Below, piece by piece: positions 48,547 through 60,140 of a DNA stretch of 64,000 bases. The translations under genes and the position numbers were made by a program. This DNA is from Kryptolebias marmoratus (Eukaryota; Chordata; Actinopteri; Cyprinodontiformes; Rivulidae). Below the pieces are notes generated by a model. The model was not told the origin of the DNA. It saw only the letters and a list, made by a program, of their open reading frames with translations, and made no database searches. How positions within the stretch are numbered: the stretch's first letter is position 1; each line of letters starts with the position of its first letter. The stretch lies in assembly GCF_001649575.2 (NCBI RefSeq), contig NC_051445.1:24682341-24746340 (forward strand), in the 5' to 3' direction.

Positions 48547-49524
48547 AGCTAAGGATTTAAGTAAATAACATTATTTATTACGTGGACCTACTTTTGGGGC
48601 AAATAATTTTTTTTAATAGTGCATCACCTCACCTGCACTGAGTACTGTAGGCATTACATCAAATTACTGCCCATCGTGGTGGAAAAACAAAAACACTCTT
48701 TGTGATGTCACTGAACACGCTTTATAATTAGGTGTCCTCCAGAGGCTTTCGAGCAGCAGGGCCATCATCCACTGCTCCCTCTCCGGGAAATAAAATAAAA
48801 TGCTGCCACATGGTGTAAAGAGGCAGATAGAAAGAGATCTGCTCAGGTGACGGATGTGTTCCTCCGGCTAAGCCAGTGGTCATCTGCAGGCGAGGCCGCC
48901 CGGTCCCTTGGGAGGAGGCTTTCAGACAGCGCAGACACCCACGGAGGATAGATGACCCTGATGAGCAGGGGGGGCAGTGGAAGTGGCATTGAAAGATGGC
49001 CCGCTCTGGCGCCACCGCGCATCGATCACCGCCGGCCACCCGGCAGACGAGTCACGGGAGACGAGTCAGGCAATAACAGTGGGCTGAGTTGTAGCGGCGG
49101 CGGCGGCGGCGGGTCGGTGTCAGGATGAATGGCATCACACCCCCTCCATCACATCTCCTATCTCTGCTAAAAGCATTAGACTAAAATCCACAGGCTTATC
49201 TCCACTCTCTGACATCAGCTATTGACCTGAATGTAACACTTTATTCATCCACTAAGCTCATTTAGTGCTTATTCTATATTTCACTGTTTTCTAATGCTCC
49301 CATGACAACAGAAAACCTGCCTCATGGATGAATCATCTGGCTCCTGGTGTCACATATTCGTCTTGGGGTTCAGAGAGAATCTCAGCCAGGATTTCCTGAA
49401 TTGTTATAAAGAAAAAACCCCACATGCAATAAAGGAGCGAAACTGTGACAAGAGACTTATCTGTAAAAATTAGGGCAGTGTTTTTAGAGTTTGTTTTGGG
49501 TTTATTGGCCGCTGCCAAAAAGCA
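48547..49524. other. Non-coding sequence, candidate conserved block
   Basis: 48720-49330 is high-complexity, partly GC-rich sequence with a GGC array, followed by AT-rich binding-site-like words (GCATTAGACTAAAATCC, GTAACACTTTATTCATCC). No coding frame is supported on either strand. Confidence 0.4.
49094..49113. repeat. (CGG)n trinucleotide array
   Basis: Six consecutive GCGGCGG-type units. It is not in a supported reading frame. Confidence 0.9.
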
Positions 49525-49892
49525 AAGATGGACAATAATCTTTGAGTCGGATTTTATTGAAACTTCCAGAAAGTAATCACTGGGTGTACATCTACAACTG
49601 ATTACCTTTTGTGGTCATTCTAACCTAAGATGGCTGCCACAGCTAATCGACCTTAGCCAACACACAAATGGCTACAGCTTGATCCATTTTACAGATACTG
49701 AGCTAAAATTTGATGTGTTAGCAGCTAAGAGTCATACTCTGAGCATGATATGTACACTATAGCATGTGATTGTGCATGACGTTACCAAAATGGCTACGAC
49801 TTTATCATTTCTGAACATAGTTAGATGAGCTTAGTTGAACGGTGGCGGGCAATACGCCTTCCTCACAAGGAAACCTCAGCCTTATGACTGGA
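49525..49892 (+). repeat. Family A repeat with palindrome end
   Basis: GGATTTTATTGAAACTTCC, TGTACATCTACAACTG, AAGATGGCTGCCACAGCT, GAGCTAAAATTTGATGTG, then GGTGGCGGGCAATACGCC followed by TTCCTCACAAGGAAACC, a changed palindrome. Confidence 0.87.
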
Positions 49893-50664
49893 TTATGTTG
49901 TGATAAACATTTCAGTGCTTATTGAGAAACTGACCAGCCGTGAACCACAGGCTTTTTTTTTTTAATGGCTGAAAATGTAGGATCAGAAAGGATCACTTTA
50001 CTCCTTCCTTTTCTACAGCCTACACCTATTAGTGGTCTGCATGATTTTCTGCACTTTAAGGCAGTCTTTTGCAAAACTCCAAGCACTTTGGAGTGCCCGT
50101 CTGCAGCTTTACCCTCAACCTTTCGTAGAAAAGCCTTTCAGGATGGGTAAAATAACGCACTGCGCCCCTTTCTTTCGAACAAATCTCACACGCTCCGAGC
50201 AGACAGTTTGTCATGGAGCCGCTTCGCTTCGACCCTTTCAGTTTGTTTTTATTTGTATGTCGCTCTCATTTTGAAGCCTACACCCATGCGCTGACACAGA
50301 ATAACAGGCTGAGGAGGAAAGTGCGTGAACCGGTTCTTTTTTATCTCGTAACAAATAGGTTACCAGGAAGCACCATGGGTCTGACTCACTTTATACCATC
50401 TGCTCGTGTTGTCTCTAAATAAGTCCTGGAGAACAGTTCAGTTGGAATTTTCTAAAACGAGACAAACTTTGAAGCTTGTTGGGTTTCGTTGCGTTTCATG
50501 CATTATTCGCAGGAATATGTGCCGAACCCAGGATGCCTCTAAAAAGAAGAAAATGTTTACAGAGAACAGATAAATTGGTGGAAATCGCACTGAAAGTTAA
50601 ACCCCAAGACAGAGAAACTGGGATTGTGTGAAAACTGATGTGATGGTTACATTGAATTTTGATT
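49893..50664. other. Non-coding sequence
   Basis: No gene or named repeat. 50140-50350 is mixed-composition sequence. Confidence 0.45.
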
Positions 50665-51965
50665 CAATGCAGACAGAATGAACCCAAAATTACCTTCTAA
50701 TTTTGTCTTGACATCATTGTTTATTTACTTCTACGTTTCAGGACTGCTACCATGTCAAAGTTTAGCTCAATATCTGTAAAGTTGACAGCGTTATAGCTGT
50801 TTTTGTGTTTTCTAAGCTTGCTTAGCTGTGGTAGTTATTCAGCTGTTCTTGTACAGCCCATGATTGCTTCCTGAGAGTTTCATTAAAGGGGACCTATTAT
50901 GCAAAATTCACTTCTTGCATGTTTTTGTTCTTCCATTTGGGTTTCTACTGCTTCTAAAAACAGTTCAAGCGCAAAATAAACACCCAGCTGTTTTTTGACA
51001 ATAAGGAAAGGTTTTCTGGTGTCTGCAAAACGACCCCTTTCAAAAACGTCGGGATTGTTGCGTTACAATCCCCGTTACCTAGTAACCCCAAGCTGAGCCC
51101 AGCCCCTCACCTAGCAATCCAAGTGGAGCTCCACCCACTTCATTACAAGAAGACCACCATGTTTGTTCTGCTGGTTTTACCACTGAACAATGTCTGCTGG
51201 GAAAGAAAAATGCTCTGTTGTCATCCGTAATATAGAACATCTACTACTGATGTCCCGACCCGCTACCAGTCGGGTTTTGAAAAGGCCTCTTATTGCCGCG
51301 TCTCCTACTCGACAAATGTCGGTTCTGAGCCACTAAGTGCCCCTGTCCCAAAGTCAGAATCCTCAGAGTTTTAATTAATAATGATATAAATGTGCGTCAG
51401 ATCCGCAAAGTTTAATCCTTCAATGAGTTTTTGTTTTCAGACGGGACACTGAGTTAGGGGCGTGGCCAACAGCGGCATAATAGTGACGTAGCCCTAAAAC
51501 CGCTCATTCTGAAATGAGCTCAAAACAGGCAAAACTGATCAGGTAAAATCTCAATATCTGAGAATGATTTTTGTATTAAATATAATAAACATGTTTTGTA
51601 CAGCCCACAGACCTATCCTGACTTGTTCAAGGAAGCATAATATGTCCCCTTTAAAGTCTGTCGTTTGGTTCATGAGATATGTTGCTAACAGACAAACAGT
51701 ATTGACTCCAAAAGTTAATGCCAAAGATTTAAGCAAACGTATTGCACAATGTGTTGCGCTCAAAGTATGTGATGGGGTGGATAATAAGCTGCTACCCCAC
51801 TAAAATTTACCTCAACATCTGAAAAATTGGTTGAGTTATATATATTTTTGTTTGCTAATGCTGCCATCTTAAATCAGGTTGACTCCAAACATTATTCAGT
51901 TGTAGAGGTACATCCAGTGAGTTTCATTAACATCCAACTTAGCAGAAACAAATACACACAGATGC
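50665..51965 (-). repeat. Family A repeat interrupted by a TTAA-flanked element
   Basis: The first part (50665-50886) ends GAGAGTTTCATTAA. The second (51651-51965) resumes TTAAAGTCTGTCGTTTGG, GTTCATGAGATATGTTGCTA. Joined, they give the normal family A order '...TTTCATTAAAGTC...GGTTCATGAGATAT'. The inserted element occupies 50887-51650. A second monomer follows (51680-51930). Confidence 0.88.
50887..51650. mobile_element. TTAA-flanked element, long copy
   Basis: Ends AGGGGACCTATTATGC and GCATAATATGTCCCCT are inverted repeats, with TTAA on both sides (50883-50886 and 51651-51654). It is 764 bases. The host family A copy is cleanly split, so the boundaries are certain. An ATG at 51190 opens a frame starting MSAGKEKCSVVIRNIEHLLL that stops after about 48 codons. 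It may be a relic of transposon coding sequence. Confidence 0.9.
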
Positions 51966-52434
51966 ACAGGGTCAAAAAAATATATTTTTATGGCACCATT
52001 TGTGAAGAAATAATTTTTTCATTTTATAATCCAACATATCCTATTGTGAAGTTTTTTTACTCTGTCGTCCGTGTAATTTTCCCAATAAAACAATATAAAA
52101 CCACATTCTGCACCCATTTCAAAGACATGGCTGAGAGAGAACAGGGTACAAGTACTTACCTGATCCATCTCCAGTACAGAACGTGTCGAGATTTCTTAAA
52201 TAAACATGACGAGAACCTCATATTGTTGCACTAGAAACCTGGACAACAGAACTCCTGCACTCCTTCGTAGCTCAGGGGAACATGTTTCCCTAAATGCCAG
52301 TCTGTTTGACAAACTATTTAGCACGAGAGCTGCTAATTTATTTTCTCCATTTAAGCGCTCAGTTCCTCACTCGGCACTGAGACTTACAGATGATTTTGTT
52401 ATCGCTGATGATGTTGGATCATGACTCATGAGCC
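51966..52434. other. Non-coding sequence
   Basis: No gene or named repeat is seen. Confidence 0.5.
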
Positions 52435-53400
52435 GTCTCATCCAGCAGCCGTTTCGCTGCCCTTCGGGAGCAGCTCACGAACGCTCCCCGGACGACAGGT
52501 GTTGCGTGCTCGGGGACGCACGCTGCTCCTGCGATCGTCTGTGAATTGTCGCAGACGATCGGGGGTTTGAGTGGCACCTGTCAGACGTATTCCTCCACAT
52601 GAAGCAGCCCCTTCTCTGCAGAGGATCCGGTGATTCAGCCGGGCATTGTGTAGGTCCGAGCAGACATCGCTGCACGTTCCATCCGTGTTCCCAACTCCTG
52701 AATGTTTGGGTGGAAAACATGCTTGTCTGACGGGCTTTTGGAGGCGACGCGTTGCCTCGCCAGGGAAAAGCCTAAGAGAGGGTGGGTTTTTCTGTTGCAC
52801 CTGTGATTGCAGCCACCGTGAGGGAGGCTTGGTCTGATTCCTGCCGGCAGCAAGCCGTCTTTATTGGTCGTCAGCTCGTACGAGCGGCGGGATAATGGTG
52901 CAGAACGCTTGTGAAACACAGGACGGCGTGCGCTCGCTGTTTACACTCGGCTCCAAGAAATGCCACCTGACATTCATCATGACCGAGATAACGATCTGGA
53001 GCAGTCATCGCAGTACGTCCATAAACCTTCCACGTGTAGCTCACTGAGAGGCTTGTTGATGTTTGCCAGCAGGTACATTTGTGTCGCGCGAGCGAGCCCC
53101 ACCGCCTTCATGGCGCAGTGACTTCCACCGCCAGGGAGGGAGGAGGAGGAGCAGATTGTGTGAATAACCGTGCACGCGGCGTGTGCGCGCGTTCGTGTGG
53201 GCATTCCGGTGAGCACACACGGTGCAGTTCACACCAGCAGGTCCTTCGGCTCATGTTACGTAACGCTGCCTGTGAATCGTGTCCGTTGTTCGACAGTGGC
53301 CCCCGGCAGGCCGGTGAAAGGAACCGGGGCCGTGGTCGACCTGGGGCAAACACGTCCTCCGTCAGATGAAAATCCATCAAACGCGCTGAGGATTTGAAAA
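52435..53400. promoter_or_regulatory. CpG-dense block without a recognised gene
   Basis: The block is much richer in CpG than its surroundings: I count about 32 CpG in 53041-53400. Several frames are open on both strands because of high GC, but none has a domain, start context and donor that agree. It could be a CpG-island promoter, a non-coding RNA promoter or an enhancer. A 10-bp perfect inverted repeat lies at 52532-52561. Confidence 0.4.
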
Positions 53401-53464
53401 GGCCTCGTGTGTGACAGCCTGTGACAGCGTGTGTATCTAAACATCTAATGGAGCAGTGGGAAAC

Positions 53465-53630
53465 TATTTACTACTAGAGTCAACCCAATTCAAGATGGCT
53501 GCCACCTAATTGACCTTACAAAGCCAAAAAACAGCTACAACTCAATTTTACAGATAATGACCTGAACGTTGTTGGGGTAGTAGTTGAGAGTGATCCTCAG
53601 CTCGTACTCCAGGTGCTTACAGATAACATC
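53465..53630 (+). repeat. Family A repeat fragment
   Basis: AGAGTCAACCCAATTCAAG, then ATGGCTGCCACCTAATTGAC, then GGGTAGTAGTTGAGAGTGAT, then ACTCCAGGTGCTTACAG. Confidence 0.8.
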
Positions 53631-55984
53631 AGTGTTAAAACGCTGTAAGCACGCCAGTTTTCCTGACTGTAAACCCAGGCCTTCGCTGTCAGTCTGTTCT
53701 CCTGGTTTAAATATATAAAGATTCATGTTCTGAGCCCCTTGTAAACAAATATTCCTGTTTATTTTGTCATATTTCTTTCATTAAAGTGCTGTTAGTGCAT
53801 TCAAAAATGACTACAAGGCTAAGAATACAGAGGTCTGAGTTATGATGTGTTAAACAAAGAACCTGTACATGAATATTAGGGCTTACGTTTAAATAACTGA
53901 GTTTAAAGAAACATGAGATTTTTAGTCAGTGTCACGTGTACAGAGTGATGAGAGGTTAAAGTTTTGAGATGAAGATAAGGATGCTGGATTTTCTTTACTT
54001 TTTTTTTCACTTTGAGGGAAAATTGAACACACACGAACAAAAAGATGCTTCCAAACCTGGAGAGCCTAAACAAAGGGAGTGGGACGTGTTTTCTCGTGGT
54101 TTCTGAGGGAGTTCCGCCTTCAGACGCGGTTTCAACTCGTCCCATTTAAGGTGATTAAACGGAATGGTCCTCCGCTCAACACTGCTCCCCGGAATGCCGC
54201 TCTGATTCTGTTGGAGAAATTAATAAGGAAGGCGATGAGACGAATGCGCACGCCGTGCAAACGCACGCAGACATCATTTTATCCCTTTAGGACACCGTAA
54301 ACACTCGTGTACTACGAGGACCGTTCAGCCTCTCGCAAATAATTTATGAAGTAGATCACAACGCCGTAATGAAATGTCGGTTAACTTCTTTGCTTCGGCG
54401 TCTGTTTTAATTACATGAAACGCGCACATCAAACATGCCGGTTTAAATCCAACAAAGTCACTGTTGTAATTTCCATGCAGTGATGCTCATGAAGTTGGAT
54501 GAGCACCGAGGGAATTCTTTTATTTTTCTTCTTTGGTCACGGCGCAGCTTAATTAGGGAGAGTGAAGGTGTTCGTAGAGAAAGTAGGGCTGTGTGAGCAG
54601 ACGGGGATTGTTGCTACACGCACTCGTACAGGGTGGATCTCTTTACCCAGGAGGCTGCAGAGCAGGGAGGAGGGGCCACTTGGATGCTTTAATGACCCCT
54701 CTGGGCCACCGTACACAAACCCAGTGGATCATGGAACATACCAGCTGGGCCGTGTGGATCCTCCAGAGGGAAAACTGTACTCATATGTGTTATTATTGTA
54801 TATTTTGTTACATATCGTCAATAAATGTTTTTTTGAACACAAATTTGGTTATTTGACAGGTAGCAAATTTTACTGAACCTTTGTCATCTCGTTTCAGATT
54901 TAAAGACAAAATGATAAGTTGACTAATTTCTGATTTAACAGGCAAATTGTCATCTCCAATGGGCTCATCCATTTGGACGGGCCCAAAGGAACAGGAAAAA
55001 GGTTGTATCATTGCAGACATCAGCAGAAATCCTTTTAATTAAGAAAAAAACTAACATTAGGAGTTAACCTAATACATCTATAATCATAATTTCATAAATA
55101 TACTGCCATTTTGTTAGTTTTTGTTTTGTTTTGCTCAAATGAGCTGTATCTGATAGAAACTAAAGCTGCACTACCCAAGATGGCCAGCAGATGGAGCACT
55201 TTCAGTGTTGAACACGAGGATCTGAAATCCTAGACTCTGCTGTTCAAGGCTCAATCCTACCAACTGCAAATGTCAAAGATGACATGCAGGTGATATTTTG
55301 TCAGAATATGCCTGTAAGAAGCATCATAAATAATAATAGCTATAATTGTTTTATTGTTCTTGATGAAAATTACCGCTTGCTTCTCAGTCTTCTAATTTGC
55401 CTAAAACATTTTTGAGGGGCTGGTTTCCTTCTGAACACAGCAGCTCTGCCCTGCGATGAATTATGCATCACAGTCTTTCAAGTTCACTACCTGAGCTTGA
55501 TACCCAGTTTCCAAATTCTCTTCTGCTCTGTCAGTTTTTGCTTTTCCACTTTTGTCTGTGTGCCCCTGAATGCCATCCTAGCCTACCCCCTTAAAGCACA
55601 AGCGGATGTTTTGCTGGTTCCTGAGATGTCAGCGGGTCCCCTGGAGTCACTGACTGTACAGCTGTGGCTACGAGGTCATCTGGTGGCTCCGCATGTGAAC
55701 ACTTCAGTTCATTAGAATATTATTAAAGAGGGAGTTGGGTAGATGTCAGGATGCTTGACAATAATGACAAACCTAAATGTTGCAACAGTTTGATTACTGA
55801 AGTAGAATGAGGCGTGTGGCATTTTTATGCAAAATCTTTCCAATTCATTTTATATTGGGATTTTGTCTGCAATTCTATATGTATCTCAGATTTTAGACCA
55901 CTGTATAAACAGGATATAATCATTTTATGTAATCAGGTTTCTGTTATCAGAGGTTGAGGATGCTAACTGAATTTGTCGTTACAG
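53631..55984. other. Non-coding sequence
   Basis: 54060-54550 is mixed-composition and CpG-containing. 54560-54830 keeps short + frames open without a domain. 54941-55000 follows an acceptor-like TTTCTGATTTAACAG and is noted as a finding. No gene is called. Confidence 0.4.
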
Positions 55985-56936
55985 TTAACACAAGTGATAT
56001 TTGATTTGTACCTGTTGTAAATAGCGCTTTGAACGACCTCAGTTGGATGAAATAGTTTAATTCTGACCTGACTGACAAACTAATGGCTGAGACGAAATTG
56101 GTGCTCCATCTAAAAAAAACTCCAATCTCCACAACATCTTAGTAGTTTTTATACAAACATTATTAAACATTATTTTTAAAGTCCTAATATCGCCATCCAT
56201 TTCACATTATACTATTATTTTAGCAATAAATATTGTGACATCCGTGCAGGAAGTGCCCCATGCTGCGCCGGACGTGCTCAGCTAGCAGCTGCCGCTATTT
56301 CAGTGTCATAAGAACTGATAAAAAAAATATATTCATAAAGTAATAAACAAAATCTGTACAATATTTTTCTTGTATTGATGGTTTATGAGTCCTCTAAATT
56401 AAAACTTGTAAGCAAAACTCGTGAACAGCTGCCTTGATTCTTATTCTTCAAGCTCCTATGTGGTTTTCAGTGGGTTCGGCCAAGTGCTTTGTTTACATTG
56501 AGTGCGTACCTGCATTTCAGAATTGCATGCTAGAGTGTTTGTGACCCTTGCTAGCAAATTGAGTCAGAATGAGCACAGGCTGAAGTGCAAAATAAGTGTA
56601 ATTGAGACTTTGTTTATGGAGACAGTTTATGAAGTGAGGTAACTGTCAAAAAGGTGTGTGCGTAATTCAAACATTCGGATTCGTATGTCAATAAAATTCT
56701 TGAACACAAAACTTGACTGTCATGTCCGTGAGTTTGAGAAATTGTGCGGATTAGGATTGTTTTTATGTGAGTATGAATCTAAAAGCTGTGAGTCCAAAGT
56801 CTTGTGACTACAACTCTAATTTCTACGACTACAAACTCTCCCTTTCTCTGTGGATACGAGTTGAAAAGTGTTGAAATGATGTCACAGGGCGGAGTAATCG
56901 ATCCGTGATTACACCAAACACAGCATGCACCAAATA

Positions 56937-56938
<2 letters not shown>

Positions 56939-56991
<53 letters not shown>
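56939..56991. repeat. (AT)n microsatellite
   Basis: About 25 uninterrupted AT units. This is a self-complementary array prone to length change and assembly error. Confidence 0.97.
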
Positions 56992-56992
<1 letters not shown>

Positions 56993-57094
56993 CAAAAAAG
57001 AAGTATGAGTCTACAGATTATTTTAAGATAAAAAAAAACAAAGTTAGGAAAAAGAACATATGGAACATTACATGAAAATAGTTTGATCCACACT

Positions 57095-57175
57095 CCATAT
57101 CAGTAGGTGGCGGTAATGCACACCTTCCGTTGTTTTGCCAACCGCCATAAAACCACAGAAGAAGAAAAAATTCAA
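57095..57175 (+). repeat. 'GGTGGCGGTAATGCAC' repeat, copy 2
   Basis: CTCCATATCAGTAGGTGGCG, then GGTAATGCACACC, then TTTTGCCAACCGCCATAAAA, then a GAAGAAG tail. Same layout as the minus-strand copy at 35398-35492. Confidence 0.85.
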
Positions 57176-58199
57176 AGATGGCTGAAAACACCCGAGTGGT
57201 TTCTTTAATATTCAGAATTACCAAAAAATATAGTATTTTTTTATTTTTAATGTAAAATTTCAACAAAAAGACATTTTATGGCTATATTTTCACTGATGTT
57301 GGCTTCAAAACAGGTTTCAGTTCAGCTTTAAATCAAAGTGTTCTCACAGCTGTCTTCAGAAATAACTTTTATCATTTCTTTTGAAACTGACCATGTCTCT
57401 ATGCCGAGTGCCGTAGTGCCAGGAAATCCCTTTGTATAACACTTGGCGTCATTGTGAAGCTTTACTTTTCCCCTTTTTAAAATATAGGACTCGATATCCC
57501 GATGACGTCCTTCTAGACCGAATAAAAACGTTTTTTTTAAACCAACACTCTCGTAACCAAAACTTGTTGTGAGACCAGCTGATAAACTGCCAAACTTTAC
57601 CAAACTATGTATCATTTTGTGTCTTTTAAAATGGAGAAAATAGAAAATAACAATAACTCAACGTTGAAAAGTTTCTCATTTTGCCAGCTTAAGTCTCATT
57701 TGATTGTTAAAGTTTATAGTTTGCAATGATTTCCTGTAAGATCTGCTCAGCTGATAGCTAATCAGTCCAGTCTGAATCAGTTTCTGTTTCTCCAAATAGT
57801 GCTTGTTCAAAGATCTATCCACAGCAGGTAAGATATTAACTGTTCATAATGTTTCCACCGAACCCCACTTCAGAGGAGTTTAAACACGGTTTGTGATTAC
57901 GCTGTAGACACACTCAGATTTAAAAAAGGTTTTATTTTCTGCAGTCAGGTGAGCAACGTGACTGCAGTAATTTAACCTGGATTTGGTTAATGTTCCACTG
58001 GAGTTAAGGACGGTAAATATAGAGCAGTGTGCTGTGGAGGCTGGCTGTTCGCGCTCCACCAGGGAGGAAAAAAACAACAAAAAAGTTGGCACTTGTTGAC
58101 GTATTTCAAATAGTTCCTGTTTTGGTATGTGACGCCTGCTGAAGGCTGCTCACACAGCGAGTTTTAACCCGTGACTTGTTGTAGTTGTTGTTGTTTTGC

Positions 58200-58570
58200 G
58201 ACACTTTGAGCCTTTTGTTGTTGGCTAACCCTGCTGAGCTTCGCAGCCTGAGCCGACAATGGACTTCATATTTTCTATCACCGGCAGCGGCGCGAGAACT
58301 GTCAGAGAGGCGATTTCTCACAGCCTATGGGCCGGACCTGGACAGGAGTCCGTCCAGGTCCAGCAGCACGTCCCTGGGACGAGCCAGGACCGACACCACC
58401 CCCCGCACTACAGGGCAGGTCGGTTCAACATGCAGCTAAACTGAGTTGACAGTTTGGGAGGGGGGGAATGCACCAAACTTTTCCAGGTCTGCGCTGCGAA
58501 GCGAAGCGCAGAACTTCCTTTAAAAATCGTCCTATTTAAGGTTTTTCTGCACCGGCGGCCGTTTTCCCAC
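58200..58570 (+). promoter_or_regulatory. CpG-rich patch, possible promoter
   Basis: CpG dinucleotides are concentrated here (for example in ACCGGCAGCGGCGCGAG and ACCGGCGGCC), while the flanks on both sides are AT-rich and CpG-poor. A plausible start codon lies inside. No clear TATA box is seen at a fixed distance. A CpG-island promoter for the candidate exon at 58259 is the simplest reading. Confidence 0.4.
58259..58418 (+). CDS. Candidate CpG-associated first coding exon
   Basis: An ATG in a good Kozak context (A at -3, G at +4) opens a frame starting MDFIFSITGSGARTVREAIS, inside a CpG-rich patch (about 58240-58560) that stands out from the AT-rich surroundings. The frame stays open to a TGA at 58442. 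If spliced, the best donor I see is CAG|GTCGGT after 58418, which is weak because position +3 is C. The N-terminus is hydrophobic then basic/amphipathic, which could suit a targeting sequence, but that is inference. I do not recognise the protein. It could also be a chance ORF in a CpG island, or a 61-codon single-exon ORF. Confidence 0.33.
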
Positions 58571-59644
58571 CTTGTTAGAAGCTATTTGTGACTCTGACTA
58601 AACTTTGAATGTTTCTCGTACATTTCGGCGATGTTCTGGTTCTTGTGTGCGCTTGACTTCACACAGAAGCTGTGATTGTGTGTGCCTAATACAATTGAAA
58701 AACGCAGCAGTTTAACTTTGTCTCGTTTTTCCATTAAAAATGCCTTACATTTTAAAGCATTGTAGATGTGTACGTAATGTTTAGTTGTTGTTCTTACATT
58801 TGTAGATGTTGTAATACTTGACTGTCTGCTTTGCAGTAATTAAATGACTCTTCAGCTGACTGTCAGTTCAATTACTGCTGTTTAATTGAGCTCCTTCATT
58901 GCATTTAAGTTATTATAGGATGATCACTGCCAAATAGCTATGAAGGAAAACTAATATAAAAAGGTTTTACTCAGTTAAAACTCGGATTCAGTCATTTTCA
59001 CCACTAGGACAGATTGCATCAGACCAGGTATAATTGAGACTTTTAGTTTTTGTCATGACCACACCAAAACTAAATACAATCAAAGGCCTTGCCTAAAGCA
59101 TGGGTCTGCAGCCTTTACAGCTGAAAGAGACATTTTGACCATCTCCTACTGAATATAATGCATGCAGAGCCACAAAATCAATGTGACCCTTAAGATTAAA
59201 TGATTTAGTTTTAACCTATTTTGTTTTATGCAAGAAAGTCCCACTCTTGTTTAGAACTGTGCAGAGCTGTTTCTGTTCTTCCCACATTAGTGGAAAATTA
59301 CAAAAATAAAGGGATAAATAAAGCATTAATTTTTCCAGTGGATATTATTATATTTATAATATGTCTCCTAATCTTCGTTAAAAGTTTAGTTCACAAAGAC
59401 AGCCCAGTGTCACTCTGTTAGTCATTCTGCAGCATGTGTAACAAACATTCGGGCAGGAATACTGCTAAAACTACCCTTCTGATTGTCAATTTAAAATGGA
59501 AACATCACTCAGGTTTATGTTATCATCCGTCAGAGTTAAAAGAAGACACTTCAGAGAGGCTCTGGACCTGCCGCCCTTCATACCAGAGTTTTAAATTAAA
59601 ATCATCTGAGAGTTATAGGTATTTCGGTCCTTGAAACAAACATT
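58571..59644. other. Non-coding sequence downstream of the candidate first exon
   Basis: No gene or named repeat. AT-rich and CpG-poor. If the exon at 58259 is real, this is its first intron. Confidence 0.45.
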
Positions 59645-60140
59645 ATGCACGATATCTTGCATGATCTGGAAGTGGTTAGAGTGTGAGTTGTGAACAACTG
59701 TCAGCTATTGCCGCTCCTAAATTTTAGCTCGGTGTTTGTAAAAGTCACTGACTTGTACCTGTTTTTATGTAGACGAAGGTCAGTTAGCTGTGGCGGCTAA
59801 GACTCCAGAAGTTCATCAGCTGTGGATCTGTATGGTTCATTAAGATCCATCCAGTGGTTCAGGAGCGTTTTTGTCGTCAAACAATGTTGACGCCATCAAC
59901 ATCATAAGCAGAGATGTTGTTTAGATGTGCTCATCTATTATGACTCCAAATTTTAGCTCAGTGTCTGTAAAATTAGCTGAGTTGCTTATCAGGTGTAGCT
60001 GTACATCCAGCGATTACTTCCTGAAAGTTTCTTTTAAATCCATCCAGTGGTTCATGAGATATTTAGCTAACAAACAGGGTTAATTACATCAGTTTATAGC
60101 AATGTTTGAAAGACAGAGTGTAAGTTGGGGAGTGTCTGTG
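59645..60140 (-). repeat. Family A repeat, two monomers
   Basis: 'CTAAATTTTAGCTCGGTGTTT' type text occurs twice (59720 and 59945), as does 'CCATCCAGTGGTTCA' (59848 and 60042). Neither end motif remains. Confidence 0.85.

Larger units (their letters stand above)
55985..57895. mobile_element. Second family D element, with internal repeats
   Basis: The left arm (GTAAATAGCGCTTTGAACG, GACCTGACTGACAAACTAAT, GGCTGAG) is mirrored at the right (CTCAGCTGATAGCTAATCAG, TTGTTCAAAGATCTATCC, ACAGCAGGTAAGATATTAAC). The arms match those of the element at 33060-35927. Between them lie the AT microsatellite and a 'GGTGGCGGT' repeat copy. Outer boundaries are approximate. Confidence 0.6.

Noticed and set aside
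52438..53380. Several overlapping frames of 80-120 codons in the CpG block
   Set aside because: High GC lowers stop frequency on both strands. None combines a start context, donor and recognisable protein.
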